Made by a program: the position numbers and the translations under genes
In this document: piece after piece, positions 7,802 through 17,062 of the stretch
Numbering within the stretch: the stretch's first letter is position 1
Layout of the letters: each line of letters begins with the position of its first letter
NCBI GenBank assembly: GCA_003660975.1
Contig: QMVG01000006.1
Coordinates: 1-46,108 of the forward strand
Source: Microcaldota archaeon
Lineage (GTDB): Archaea; B1Sed10-29; B47-G15
Reading direction: 5' to 3'
Length of the DNA: 46,108 nt
Notes under the pieces: generated by a model
The model's input: the letters and a program-made list of their open reading frames with translations, nothing else
What the model was told of the DNA's origin: nothing
Databases searched by the model: none

Positions 7802-9364
7802 ATGGCCTTAGATTACAAAACTTATAAAGAGGCGAAGGAGAAGTTCAGATGGAGTGAGAGGTGGGATCTGTTCGATGGCACTAAAGAGAGGTTCAATATA
7901 GCCCATGAGTGTATAGACCGTCATCCTCAGGAAGAGATAGCAATCAGGATAAAATTTGCGGATGGGAGAGTCAAGGTTTATACTTTTGGGGAGCTTGCGA
8001 AGCTAACCTGTCAGTTTGCCAACCTATTGGGGCACTTAGGTGTAGCCCCCGGTGATAGGGTAGCGATTCTGCTTTTCCCCTCTATTGAGTTTTACGTAAG
8101 CATGTTTGGCATCTTCAGGCACGGTGCAGTGGCGGTGCCTTGTTTCCCCCTTTTTGGCCCCGAAGCAATAGCGTTTAGGTTAGAGAAGGCAAGAGCGAAG
8201 GCCATAGTGACGACCCAAGATAAAGTAGAAGTGGTGAGTCCTGCTCTTGTAGAGAAACTTGGTTTAAAGTTTATCATTGCAGACGAACTCCTCGAAGAGT
8301 TAAAGAGACAAAGCGAGGTGTACAACTGGCACACCAATGCTGATTCCCTTTGTATGATCCAGTTTTCCAGTGGAACCACTGGGGCCCCTAAATCCGTCGT
8401 TTATCGACATGGGGCGGTTACGGTGGCGGCTGTGGTGATGAAGTTCGGGGTGGGGTTAACGTCCAATGATATCTATTTTTGCCCCTCTTCTCCTGCATGG
8501 GGACACGGTATATGGTACGGAACGATTTCTCCTTTGATCTTCGGCAAAGCCATCGGCACCTTTTCCGGGAAATTCGATGCGGAGAAAGTACTGGAGGCCT
8601 TAGAGGAGTGGGGAGTTACTAATATGGCGGCTATCTCCTCCCATTACCGTCTTATCATGGGATCGGGCAAAGCCAGCAAATATAACCTTAAGCTAAAGAA
8701 GATCTCCTATACTGGGGAAGCGATGAGCAAGGAGCTGATTTCTTCTATCCAACAAAACTGGGGATTGATTCCATACTGTCAATATGGGACGACAGAGATG
8801 GGACCTATAACTCTGGACTATGCAGGGTTTGAGGATTGGGTGGTTAAGCCTGGGAGTTTGGGTAAGCCGATGATCGGGGGGCTCAAGGTAGCGGTGATAG
8901 ATGAAGAGGGCAACGAGTTGCCACCAGGCAAGATAGGACAAATCGCCCTATGGCGGGAAGGCAAATGGGTCAGGGTAGGAGACAGCGCTTATACTGATGA
9001 AGACGGGTACTTTTGGTACGTTTCGAGAATAGATGATGTGATCATATCCGCGGGCTACACTATAGGCCCAATAGAGGTTGAAGAGGCGCTATTGAAGCAT
9101 CCCGCAGTCGAGGAATGTGCCGTGGTCGGAAGCCCTGATAGGGAGCGAGGTGAAATAGTGAAGGCATTTATTAAGCTAAAAGAAGGTTTTCAGCCGTCTG
9201 AAGCTCTATCAGCGGAGATAAAAGAGTTTGTGAAAGCGGAACTGAGTAAACACGAATATCCAAGAGAGATAGAGTTTATCGATGAATTACCTAAGACTCC
9301 CGATGGGAAGATCAAGAGAAAAGAGCTTAAGGAACGGGAGAGAGTGAAAAAACTTGGGCAATAG
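7802..9364 (+). CDS. AMP-forming acyl/aryl-CoA ligase (medium-chain or benzoate-type), candidate benzoate-CoA ligase
   Basis: 521 residues from this ATG. It is an adenylate-forming ligase with the P-loop FSSGTTGAPKS, the adenine site YGTTEMGP, the hinge/ADP segment IDDVIISAGYTIGP and the catalytic lysine in LPKTPDGKIKRKE. It would activate the aromatic acid to its CoA ester with ATP. The frame is open back to an ATG at 7712, but that would overlap the preceding gene by 26 bases. Related ligases start near MALDYKTYKEAKEKF, so 7802 is preferred, although it lacks a clear ribosome site. Benzoate as substrate is inferred only from its position behind the reductase genes; a medium-chain fatty acid ligase is the alternative. 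Confidence 0.75.
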   Translation: MALDYKTYKEAKEKFRWSERWDLFDGTKERFNIAHECIDRHPQEEIAIRIKFADGRVKVYTFGELAKLTCQFANLLGHLGVAPGDRVAILLFPSIEFYVSMFGIFRHGAVAVPCFPLFGPEAIAFRLEKARAKAIVTTQDKVEVVSPALVEKLGLKFIIADELLEELKRQSEVYNWHTNADSLCMIQFSSGTTGAPKSVVYRHGAVTVAAVVMKFGVGLTSNDIYFCPSSPAWGHGIWYGTISPLIFGKAIGTFSGKFDAEKVLEALEEWGVTNMAAISSHYRLIMGSGKASKYNLKLKKISYTGEAMSKELISSIQQNWGLIPYCQYGTTEMGPITLDYAGFEDWVVKPGSLGKPMIGGLKVAVIDEEGNELPPGKIGQIALWREGKWVRVGDSAYTDEDGYFWYVSRIDDVIISAGYTIGPIEVEEALLKHPAVEECAVVGSPDRERGEIVKAFIKLKEGFQPSEALSAEIKEFVKAELSKHEYPREIEFIDELPKTPDGKIKRKELKERERVKKLGQ

Positions 9365-9396
9365 ATGTTTTGGATGAAGAGAATCATAGATGAAGA

Positions 9397-9414
9397 TTTA
9401 ACATACCGGTTAAA
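9397..9414. promoter_or_regulatory. Candidate upstream activator site 2 (TTTAAC-N5-GGTTAAA)
   Basis: TTTAACATACCGGTTAAA is a 6- to 7-bp-arm inverted repeat about 120 bp upstream of the -24 GG at 9527. It has the same half-site and spacing layout as 2273-2289. The 9365-9576 gap has no gene; it holds this site and the sigma54 promoter. Confidence 0.45.
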
Positions 9415-9524
9415 AATTATCGTTTCTTGGCTTTGTAAGTCCGCAGGTTTCGCAAGTTCGCAAAAGAAATGACGTTTTATATTGTAGATCGCAGGGAAAG
9501 ATAACATAACTCAAGGTTCTCGCT

Positions 9525-9541
9525 TTGGTATGGTTCTTGCC
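9525..9541 (+). promoter_or_regulatory. Sigma54 promoter of the fadD-liv operon
   Basis: TTGGTATGGTTCTTGCC has GG at 9527-9528 and GC at 9539-9540, 10 bases apart, and is almost the same as the promoter at 2365. It stands 36 bases before the ligase start, and the preceding gene ends 160 bases upstream. Confidence 0.75.
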
Positions 9542-9576
9542 TTTCCTAAGGAGACCCCCTTAAGAAGGAGGTGTCT

Positions 9577-11532
9577 ATGTCTGGGCGGACAGATAAAGTA
9601 AAATTGTTAAAGAGCATCTACGAACTCTCAGCAGAGGAGCCATACCCAGTTGCTGCAGGTTTTAAAGCGAATACCATTCCGGCTCTTTTTTTAGAAAGGT
9701 GCAATCGGACGCCTAAGGGGGTGGCCTTCAAGTACAAAGATCGGGGTCTCTACAAGGAGGTCACTTGGGAACAATATCGGGATCATGTCGAGAACTTTTG
9801 TCTCGGATTGGTAGAAATGGGATTGGAGAGGGGGGATAGGGTAGCCATAATGGGAGATCCTTGTCCTGAATGGCTATATGCTGACATTGCAGTTCAGAGC
9901 GCCGGAGCGATCAGTTACGGTATCTATTCAACGAGTTCGGTTTCGGAGACGAAGTGGATGGTTGAAAATGCAGGTGCGAAGTTCTTTGTCGCTCAGAACC
10001 AAGAATTTGTTGACAAGATCCTACCGGTAGCGGATGAGTTACCCCTTTTGCAGAAAATAATCGTTGCGGACACCAGTGCTATGTTCATGTACAACGACTC
10101 GCGGATTGTCAGTTTTACGGAGGTTGAAGAGATTGGAGCTGAAATGAAACAAAAAAGGCCCCGATTGTTTGAGGAGCTGGTGTCCAGAGTCGAACCAGAC
10201 GACGTCGCAACTATGATTTACACCTCGGGGACGACTGGCGTACCTAAAGGGGTCATGATAACTCATCGAAATTTGCTCTGGGAAAGGCTGGAGTTGGCAT
10301 TTCTTGTTCCGGAGTTCTTCAACGAGAAGGCAAGAAGTGTGGCTTACTTGCCCCTTGCTCATATTTTGGCGAGACTTCAAGACGAATATCTACCAATGGT
10401 GGCAAATCATGTAACGCACATTGGGGAAAGTCCGGATCTTATGGCTGAAACAATGTACGAGGTCTCTCCGACCATCTTTTTAGGGGCGCCACGTACGTTA
10501 GAGAAATTTGCGGCTCAGGCATTGGTGGGGATAGAGGCGAGTAGTTGGTTAAAGAAGCAATCGTACAGATTAGCGATGAAGATTGGTCGGAAATACATGA
10601 GCAGAAAATGGGAGTCCAAGCCATCCCCGATATTGTGGTTTCTATACAAGCTTGCGCGGCTTTTGGTTTTTCGCCCTCTTTTAGAAAAATTGGGATTTGC
10701 AAAAGTTCGGTTCTGCCTAGTGGGGGCTACTCCCGTCCCTCCTGAAATCCTTGCCTTGTGGCAAGTTTGGGGCGTACCCGCGGGCGAGATGTACGGGCAA
10801 ACGGAGGGTGGAAACATAAGCGCTCAGCTAAAGCCCTTTGCCAAACCAGGCACAGCCGGTAAGATGTTTCCCAGGGTTGAATGGAAGCTCACCGACAATG
10901 GAGAGTTGCTGGTGAGAGGCCCAGGGGCTTTTTTGGGCTACTGGGGGGATGAGGAATCCACACGAAAAGTAAAAGATGAAGAAGGTTGGGTCCATACGGG
11001 CGACGTGGTTAAGTTCACGGAAAACGGAGAACTAAAGGTAGTCGATCGTCTCAAAGACATCCAAATAACCGCTGGTGGAAAGAATATATCTCCTTCTGAA
11101 ATAGAGAAGACGCTTAAAACAAGTCCCTATATAAGCGAGGCCATAGTATTTGCCGACGGCCGCAAGTTTCCTGCGGCCCTTATTGAAATTGATTTTGATA
11201 CCGTCTCGGAGTGGGCAAGGAATAATAACGTTCCTTATACGGGTTTTACCAGCCTTGCTCAACATCCTAAAGTTTACGAACTCATAGCAAACGAGGTCGC
11301 AAAGGCGAATGAACAGCTTGCGAGGGTCGAACGAGTAAAAAGATTTCGTATTCTGCCCAAGGAATTTGATCCTGAAGATGAGGAGGACCCAATAACTTCG
11401 ACGAGGAAGATTAAGAGACAAAAAGTTTATGAAAAATTCAAAGATCTGGTCGAGTCAATGTTTGAGGAGCAAAAAGAGGAGAAAGAAATCATAGTCAGTG
11501 AATTGGGGGAGATTAAAGAAAAAATATATTAA
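9577..11532 (+). CDS. Long-chain-type acyl-CoA synthetase (AMP-forming), FadD-like
   Basis: 651 residues. A GTG at 9571 is in frame, but it lies within the AAGGAGG ribosome site (9565-9571), so the ATG at 9577 is the start. Motifs are the P-loop IYTSGTTGVPKGV, YGQTEGGN, TGDVV and the DRLKDIQITAGGKNISP hinge. Members make fatty-acyl-CoA through an acyl-AMP. The gene heads an operon with a complete Liv-type ABC importer. This pairing is also seen at 37888-44793 and suggests that the acid brought in by the importer is trapped as its CoA ester; the acid is probably aromatic or branched given the island context. That coupling is inferred. Confidence 0.8.
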   Translation: MSGRTDKVKLLKSIYELSAEEPYPVAAGFKANTIPALFLERCNRTPKGVAFKYKDRGLYKEVTWEQYRDHVENFCLGLVEMGLERGDRVAIMGDPCPEWLYADIAVQSAGAISYGIYSTSSVSETKWMVENAGAKFFVAQNQEFVDKILPVADELPLLQKIIVADTSAMFMYNDSRIVSFTEVEEIGAEMKQKRPRLFEELVSRVEPDDVATMIYTSGTTGVPKGVMITHRNLLWERLELAFLVPEFFNEKARSVAYLPLAHILARLQDEYLPMVANHVTHIGESPDLMAETMYEVSPTIFLGAPRTLEKFAAQALVGIEASSWLKKQSYRLAMKIGRKYMSRKWESKPSPILWFLYKLARLLVFRPLLEKLGFAKVRFCLVGATPVPPEILALWQVWGVPAGEMYGQTEGGNISAQLKPFAKPGTAGKMFPRVEWKLTDNGELLVRGPGAFLGYWGDEESTRKVKDEEGWVHTGDVVKFTENGELKVVDRLKDIQITAGGKNISPSEIEKTLKTSPYISEAIVFADGRKFPAALIEIDFDTVSEWARNNNVPYTGFTSLAQHPKVYELIANEVAKANEQLARVERVKRFRILPKEFDPEDEEDPITSTRKIKRQKVYEKFKDLVESMFEEQKEEKEIIVSELGEIKEKIY

Positions 11533-11544
11533 GGAGGGAGGAAA

Positions 11545-12798
11545 ATGAAAAGGAAAGGATTTATTTGGGCTTTTGTAGTAAGCGTAATATTATTTTTTGG
11601 CCTTGTTTTGAGTTTTCCTCTCAGCGGTGAGGCCAAATCATCTCTCGAGCCTTATAAAATAGGACTCTCGGGGACGGTGACGGGGCCACCGGCTGGGACA
11701 TATGCTCCGCTGAGTGATGGATTCCGATTGTATATTAAAAAGTTAAATGGAAAAGGGGGAGTGAACGGACGCAAGATAAAACTCATTTTTGAAGATAATG
11801 CAGGTAGCGGCATAAAAGCCGGGGCGAACGTTAAAAGGTTTGCAGGGGCAAAAGTCCGCTTAATTGTGCTATCCGGACCATCAGCGATCTATGCTCCTGC
11901 TTTTGATGAGGCAAGGCGAGCGAACATACCAGTCCTTGTTCTTGCCATAGGTCCCCTTCAAACAACGCCCCCAAAATGTGAGCGCCTGGTTTACGGACAG
12001 ATCTGGGGCAATGCACGAAACACCACAAAAGTCATCATCATGATTGTGAAGCAAGAGTTCGCTTCAAAGATCAAAAACCCCGTGTGGGGAATAGCGGGGA
12101 TAGATATTCCTGTCTCACGCAAGGGGGCGGAGGCCCAGGGAAGGATCGGAGCAAAAATGGGGCTGAAGACAGTGGTAAAAATAGCCCCCTTGGGGACAAT
12201 GGATTATACTCCCATAGCTACTTCTCTTATGGACGCTGGCTGTAATATAATATCTACCTGGGGGCCCGCTGGACTTACCCTGGGCCTTTTTAAGGCTCTG
12301 ATCAAGCTCGGATATAAAGGCGTTCTCTACATTAACACCCCAGATCCACCGGAGCATTTCGCGGAGCTAATGAAAAGATGCCCCTCAATTATCTACACAA
12401 ATCCCAACTTAGTGCCTCTTTGGGCTGGGTTCCCTGTTGATAAGGAAATAGAGGCAGAAGCTAAGAAGCAAGGGATAAGGCTGAATTCCGGCATCAAAGC
12501 GGGATGGTGGTACGGGATGGTGGTCGAAGAAGTATTAAAAAAGGCCGGTTGGCCTGTAACGACCGAAAAACTCTTAAGCGTATTGAATCACTTAGAGTTG
12601 GATTTTGGCCCTGCTTTTCCTCCCGTTCAGTTCACCGCCACCGATCATCAAGGGCCGGTGTATGAGAACGGTTGGTCTTGGAGTCCGAAAGAGAACAGAT
12701 TCGTCGTTGTATTGCCTTGGTATGTCTCTAATGCAGCAGGAACGAAAGTCAAAGTACTTCCAAAGAGCGTGGGCGTCCCGAAGGTTAAGTTTGAGTGA
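11545..12798 (+). CDS. ABC transporter substrate-binding protein, LivK/HAAT family
   Basis: 417 residues with an N-terminal signal sequence (MKRKGFIWAFVV, hydrophobic to about residue 25, probable cleavage near GEAKS). The mature part is a type I periplasmic binding protein: KIGLSGTVTGP at the start, then NGRKIKLIFEDN, and a C-terminal TATDHQGP segment typical of the family. It would capture the substrate in the periplasm and deliver it to the permeases encoded next. The ligand is unknown; aromatic-acid importers of this family are known in other bacteria. A GGAGGGAGG ribosome site lies 12 bases after the ligase gene. Confidence 0.85.
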   Translation: MKRKGFIWAFVVSVILFFGLVLSFPLSGEAKSSLEPYKIGLSGTVTGPPAGTYAPLSDGFRLYIKKLNGKGGVNGRKIKLIFEDNAGSGIKAGANVKRFAGAKVRLIVLSGPSAIYAPAFDEARRANIPVLVLAIGPLQTTPPKCERLVYGQIWGNARNTTKVIIMIVKQEFASKIKNPVWGIAGIDIPVSRKGAEAQGRIGAKMGLKTVVKIAPLGTMDYTPIATSLMDAGCNIISTWGPAGLTLGLFKALIKLGYKGVLYINTPDPPEHFAELMKRCPSIIYTNPNLVPLWAGFPVDKEIEAEAKKQGIRLNSGIKAGWWYGMVVEEVLKKAGWPVTTEKLLSVLNHLELDFGPAFPPVQFTATDHQGPVYENGWSWSPKENRFVVVLPWYVSNAAGTKVKVLPKSVGVPKVKFE

Positions 12799-12946
12799 AG
12801 CTAGGCGTTTCACATTTAAGAAGAGGGGACAAAGGGCAGCCGTGTAAACAAAGCGAGTGTGGCGGCTTAGGTCTGATAAATGCAGGTAACAAGTAAGTTG
12901 GACGAGAACGAGGTTCTATAACCATCAAAAAACGAGGAGGAGTCCG

Positions 12947-13021
12947 ATGACTTATCGCAGATCGCAAGCCGGCTGTCAGAGGGATTCGCAACCTACTCGA
13001 ATGGCTTACAAGGGTGCCTAA
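12947..13021 (+). CDS. Possible 24-residue leader ORF coupled to livH
   Basis: A strong GAGGAGGAG site precedes an ATG at 12947. The frame runs 24 codons (begins MTYRRSQAG) and its TAA overlaps the livH ATG as TAATG. The rest of the 12799-13020 gap shows no gene. The arrangement suggests translational coupling rather than a functional peptide; the peptide is basic and polar with no recognised motif. It may also be chance. Confidence 0.35.
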   Translation: MTYRRSQAGCQRDSQPTRMAYKGA

Positions 13022-13902
13022 TGCAATTCTTAGCCAACACATTGGTTTTGGCTTCTATATACGGCCTTCTCGCTACGGGCTATGTGATTGTTTACCGGGC
13101 AAGCCGCGTAATAAATTTTGCGCATGGCGACTTTATGGTACTTGGGGTGTACTTTTTCTTTTCCGTCCTTTCCATAATAGGATCCAAGGGCATTCTATCA
13201 AGTATTACCAGCGCAATTACTGCTTTCTTGATCGTCTTCCTGCTGAGCCTTCTAATCTACCGCATTTTGATACATCCAATGCTTGGTCAGCCTGTCTTTG
13301 TGATCATAATGGTAACCATTGGATTGAGCATTTTGTTACACGGAATTACGGTCTTCATATGGGGAGCAGAGCCAAAGTCGCTTATCAGTTATATGGGGAA
13401 CAGAAGTGCTTCAATTTCTTTCAATACTGTAGCTCTTTCCACTTTTGACTTAGCTTTCATCATCACTTTCTTTGCATTACTGATAGGTCTTGGTTTGTTC
13501 TTCAAGTATTCAAGAGTAGGTATTCAATTAAGGGCGGCTTCTGAGAACCCTCTTTTTGCTTCACAGAGGGGAATAAACATTTATCTTCTGTTTGCTTTTT
13601 CGTGGGGTATAGCGACCTTACTGGGCGCCATTGCAGGGATCCTATACGGTGCCAATACCCATACTGAGCCTGCTATGGCCTTCTTAGCCTTAAAAGCGAT
13701 GCCAGTAGCGATTGTGGGAGGAATGTACAGCCTGTTAGGCGTTGTACCTGGAGCAATAATCGTGGCATTGGCCGAAAATGCGGTGGCGGTCTACTTTGAT
13801 CCTTTGGTGTCTGACGTGATTCCAATGGTAATCCTTCTCATCGTTCTGATTGTTAAGCCTTGGGGTATATTTGGAAAGGAGGAAGAGATAGAAAGGGTTT
13901 GA
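13021..13902 (+). CDS. Branched-chain-type ABC transporter permease, LivH family
   Basis: 293 residues, largely hydrophobic, with about eight predicted membrane segments. Diagnostic of LivH are YRASRVINFAHGDF near residue 35 and the repeated glycine-rich IVGGMYSLLGVVPGA loop near the C-terminus. It would form the inner-membrane channel with LivM. The start overlaps the stop of the small leader ORF, and an AAGGG also lies a few bases upstream. It ends 2 bases before livM. Confidence 0.85.
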   Translation: MQFLANTLVLASIYGLLATGYVIVYRASRVINFAHGDFMVLGVYFFFSVLSIIGSKGILSSITSAITAFLIVFLLSLLIYRILIHPMLGQPVFVIIMVTIGLSILLHGITVFIWGAEPKSLISYMGNRSASISFNTVALSTFDLAFIITFFALLIGLGLFFKYSRVGIQLRAASENPLFASQRGINIYLLFAFSWGIATLLGAIAGILYGANTHTEPAMAFLALKAMPVAIVGGMYSLLGVVPGAIIVALAENAVAVYFDPLVSDVIPMVILLIVLIVKPWGIFGKEEEIERV

Positions 13903-13904
13903 TC

Positions 13905-14981
13905 ATGTCTTTATGGAAAACGCCGATAGCCAGTAATTATAAGAAAGATATGGTATTGTTCGATTATCCTCTTTTGCGTATATGGGTAGGATCGATGATT
14001 GTATTGGGGTTAATCCTTCCCTTTCTCACGTCATCTTACTTTATCCACCTAATGAATTTATGTTTTTTAGCCACACTTGGCGCCATAGGTTTGAACATTG
14101 TTACTGGCTATACAGGCCTTGTCTCACTTGGGACTGGTGGTTTCCTATGTGCTGGTGCGTTTATCGCTGTAATACTGAACATCGAACTTCACACCCCCTT
14201 CTGGGTAAACATAATTGCCGCCTTGGTAGGGGGGAGTATTTTAGGTCTCATAGCCGGTCTTCCGGCTTTGAGACTGAAGGGCATTTACCTTTTGCTTAGC
14301 ACCCTCGCTATCCATTTCATCATAGTTTATTTCTGTGGGAGATACCAAATACTAAAAGGGTATATCGGCGGCATCCCTATTTCCGATCCTAATATAGGAG
14401 CGGGTGTTGTACTGAATACAACTATTAAGTGGTACTACTTCCTGCTGGCGATTTTAATTATGGTCACTATCTTTTGCCTCAATATCGAACGCACTCATAT
14501 AGGCAGGGCCTGGATTGCATTGAGGGACAGGGATATAGTAGCCAATATTTTGGGTGTCAACGTTGGGTATTATAAGCTTCTATCTTTTACCTTTAGTTCT
14601 GGGCTCATCGGTGTGGCAGGTTGTCTAACCGCCTACTATGTCCACTTCGTCGCTTACGAGGAGTTTACGATCTGGACAAGCGTCATTTATCTGGCAATGA
14701 TCATTATCGGAGGGATTGGTTCGATAGCAGGTTCATACTTTGGTGCTTTTATCGTTACTTTTTTGCCCTATTTCCTCCATTGGATTGTGGAATCATTTCG
14801 GCTTCCGACCAGAATGGAGTTGTACTTTAGCAGTGTGGAACAAGCTGTTTTCGGATTCATAATGATCCTGTTCTTGTTAGTTGAACCGATGGGATTAGTT
14901 GGCTTATGGCGACTGAAAGTCCGACCTTATTTTGAGCTTTGGCCTTTTAAATATCGTAGAGCGATCGCGACGAGGCGGTAA
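13905..14981 (+). CDS. Branched-chain-type ABC transporter permease, LivM family
   Basis: 358 residues with multiple membrane segments. The LivM signatures GLNIVTGYTGLVSLGTGGF and GLPALRLKGIYLLL are present, as is the coupling-helix region GRAWIALRDRDIVANILGVNV. The frame extends 5' into livH, but the ATG at 13905, 2 bases after the livH stop with AAAGGG upstream, is the likely start. It forms the transmembrane pair with LivH. Confidence 0.85.
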   Translation: MSLWKTPIASNYKKDMVLFDYPLLRIWVGSMIVLGLILPFLTSSYFIHLMNLCFLATLGAIGLNIVTGYTGLVSLGTGGFLCAGAFIAVILNIELHTPFWVNIIAALVGGSILGLIAGLPALRLKGIYLLLSTLAIHFIIVYFCGRYQILKGYIGGIPISDPNIGAGVVLNTTIKWYYFLLAILIMVTIFCLNIERTHIGRAWIALRDRDIVANILGVNVGYYKLLSFTFSSGLIGVAGCLTAYYVHFVAYEEFTIWTSVIYLAMIIIGGIGSIAGSYFGAFIVTFLPYFLHWIVESFRLPTRMELYFSSVEQAVFGFIMILFLLVEPMGLVGLWRLKVRPYFELWPFKYRRAIATRR

Positions 14982-14983
14982 CG

Positions 14984-15796
14984 ATGAAGGGTGAAGTCCC
15001 TTATGACGACATCCTATTGGAGGTCAGCAAGTTAGAGGTCATATATAACCGTGCCGTGATGGCAATTCAAGGGGTTTCTATTAAGGTCCCAAAAGGAAGC
15101 ATCGTAGCCATTCTGGGGACAAATGGAGCGGGTAAGACGACGCTAATCCGGGCGATTTCTGGCTTTATACCATCTGAGTATGCTGAGATTACGGATGGAA
15201 CTGTAATATTTGAGGGTGAAGATATAACCTCCAAGTCCCCACATGAAATAGTTCGTCGAGGCCTCGTATTGGTGCCAGAAAGGGAAAAGATATTTACTAC
15301 GATGACGACACTGGAAAATATCAAATCCTCATCGTTGGCAAAGAAAGAAGCGATTTTTTCGTTAGAGACTGTTTATGAGTACTTTCCTATTCTCAAAGAA
15401 AGGAGTTCCCAGATCGCGGGTTATCTGAGCGGTGGAGAAAGGCAAATGTTAGCGATTGGCACAGCTCTGCTTTGTCAGCCACGATTGTTGCTGATCGATG
15501 AGTTATCCCTGGGATTATCTGTGCAGGTTGTATCCTCACTTATCGAAGCATTAAAAAGGATGAAGAAAGAGTTGGGTTTAACGATCCTTTTGGTAGAACA
15601 GAACGCCGAAGCAGCGCTAAAGATCGCTGATTATGCATACATAATGGAAACAGGAAGGGTAGTCTTCGATGGTCCTCCGGAGAAACTTTTGGCACATGAA
15701 GATGTGAGAGAGTTTTATCTTGGCATCAAGGGTGGGAAGGAGAAGAGTTACAAGGACGTAAAACAATATCGACGAACTCGCCGCTGGTGGGGCTAA
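14984..15796 (+). CDS. ABC transporter ATP-binding protein, LivF family
   Basis: 270 residues. Walker A is GTNGAGKTT, the signature is LSGGERQML, and Walker B is LLLIDELSLGLS, where a leucine replaces the usual proline of DEPS. The C-terminal tail (after FYLGIKGG) ends in the basic YRRTRRWW stretch found in this aromatic-acid/FadD-linked LivF type; LivF at 43996 has a matching tail. Powers import together with LivG. Confidence 0.85.
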   Translation: MKGEVPYDDILLEVSKLEVIYNRAVMAIQGVSIKVPKGSIVAILGTNGAGKTTLIRAISGFIPSEYAEITDGTVIFEGEDITSKSPHEIVRRGLVLVPEREKIFTTMTTLENIKSSSLAKKEAIFSLETVYEYFPILKERSSQIAGYLSGGERQMLAIGTALLCQPRLLLIDELSLGLSVQVVSSLIEALKRMKKELGLTILLVEQNAEAALKIADYAYIMETGRVVFDGPPEKLLAHEDVREFYLGIKGGKEKSYKDVKQYRRTRRWWG

Positions 15797-15799
15797 GTA

Positions 15800-16594
15800 A
15801 TGGAAAACAAGGTAAAGCTTTCCGTGACAGGCCTACACCTCAACTTCGGCGGAATTCAGGCCTTAGTTGACGTAAGCTTCCAGGTGAAAGATAGAGAGAT
15901 AGTTGGGGTAGTAGGTCCTAATGGATCGGGGAAAACCTGCGTTCTAAATGTCATTAGCGGCTTTTATAAGCCTGCTAACGGAGAGGTGTTGTTGGACGGA
16001 ATAAACATTACGGGAATGCCTCCCCACAAGATAGCAAGACTTGGGGTAGGCCGAAGCTTTCAACAGATGGAATTATTTGGGGGGATGACTGTATTGGAGA
16101 ACTTACTCGTAGGATGTCATCCCTTCATGAAGGGAAACATCTTTACCGCTGGGATTTATTGGGGTCTTGCTCAAAAGACAGAGCTACGCTTTCGCGAGGT
16201 TGTGGAAGAGGTACTCGATTTCATGGAATTGGAAAGGTACCGCAAACTTCCTGCCGGTAGCCTTCCCATAGGGACCCAGAAGTTAGTAAGCGTAGCAAGA
16301 GCCCTTTGCGCTCAACCACGGATACTACTATTGGACGAGCCCTCTTGCGGATTGTCTCGTGACGAAAAAGAGGACCTGGCGAGATTCCTTCTTCGCATTA
16401 AGTATGAAAAGGGTATACCAATTGTCTGGGTTGAGCATGATCTATCTTTGGTCGGCGAACTGGCAGACAGGTTAATTGTGCTTGATCAAGGGAAAAAGGT
16501 GGCTGACGGTGTTCAGGAGGAAGTGCTAACTAACCCGAAGGTGTTGGAAATCTTCGGAGGTAAAATAGAACTTTCCGAACCAAAAAGGGATTGA
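15800..16594 (+). CDS. ABC transporter ATP-binding protein, LivG family
   Basis: 264 residues. Walker A is GPNGSGKTC. The long LivG insertion follows the Q-loop (GRSFQQMELF). The signature is LPIGTQKLVSVARAL, the degenerate form usual in LivG, and Walker B is ILLLDEPSCGL with VEHDLSLV after it. It is the last gene of the fadD-livKHMFG operon, after a 3-base gap. What follows is a transposase fossil and no clear terminator. Confidence 0.85.
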   Translation: MENKVKLSVTGLHLNFGGIQALVDVSFQVKDREIVGVVGPNGSGKTCVLNVISGFYKPANGEVLLDGINITGMPPHKIARLGVGRSFQQMELFGGMTVLENLLVGCHPFMKGNIFTAGIYWGLAQKTELRFREVVEEVLDFMELERYRKLPAGSLPIGTQKLVSVARALCAQPRILLLDEPSCGLSRDEKEDLARFLLRIKYEKGIPIVWVEHDLSLVGELADRLIVLDQGKKVADGVQEEVLTNPKVLEIFGGKIELSEPKRD

Positions 16595-16782
16595 TTTGCT
16601 TCAATAAGCTGATCGAGCGCTGTCACTCGAAAGGTATAGCTCAGACAAAAGATCTTCACATTGAGATCTGCCTACGAGAGGATGTGGAATTCGGTACTTC
16701 TAATGCTCGGCGCTGATAGGAAACAGGGCCTACCGGAGGTATCTCAGAATTGAGGGTACGGGGCCATCTTGGAGCAGGACCG

Positions 16783-16923
16783 GTCAGAGAGGAGGCCAGA
16801 TACGATGGAAAGTACGTCCTGAGGATCAATACCGGTCTTTCTCCCGAGGAAGTGGCCCTTGCCTACAGGGGCTGTGGCAGGTGGATGGGTGGTTCAAGGT
16901 ATGTTTTGAGGACTGAGCTTTAG
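16783..16923 (+). pseudogene. Transposase fragment, IS1634/IS4-like DDE family
   Basis: In-frame translation gives EEARYDGKYVLR, INTGLSPEEVALAYRG, then a frame change after which the other frame reads GLWQVD-WFKV. This is the pattern near the end of IS1634-type transposases (DGKYVLRTNT...LSAEEV...YKGLWQVE). Only some 45 codons remain and a frameshift is visible, so it is a fossil. The rest of 16595-17010 contains no recognisable gene. Family assignment is from memory of the motif. Confidence 0.6.
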
Positions 16924-17010
16924 AGCCGTAGGGATGAGGCCGCGGGGAGGGTGTGCCTCTAATATCTTGAAATCCTTATATTTTTGTTGAAGAGGCGTCA
17001 AAGTCGGGTA

Positions 17011-17046
17011 TAAAAGGCATTCCTCTAAAAGAGGACCTTCTAATGC
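17011..17046 (-). terminator. Possible intrinsic terminator of the ferredoxin gene
   Basis: Read on the minus strand, GCATT...AATGC outer arms enclose a perfect TCCTCT-TTT-AGAGGA hairpin (17021-17035), followed by CCTTTTATA. It lies 17 bases past the ferredoxin stop codon. The T-run is short, so the call is tentative. Confidence 0.4.
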
Positions 17047-17062
17047 TCGACTTTTTTAATTT

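Noticed and set aside
13014..13448. Plus-strand open frame overlapping livH
   Set aside because: Cysteine/tryptophan-rich shadow in another frame of a clear permease gene; the same applies to 13982-14299.
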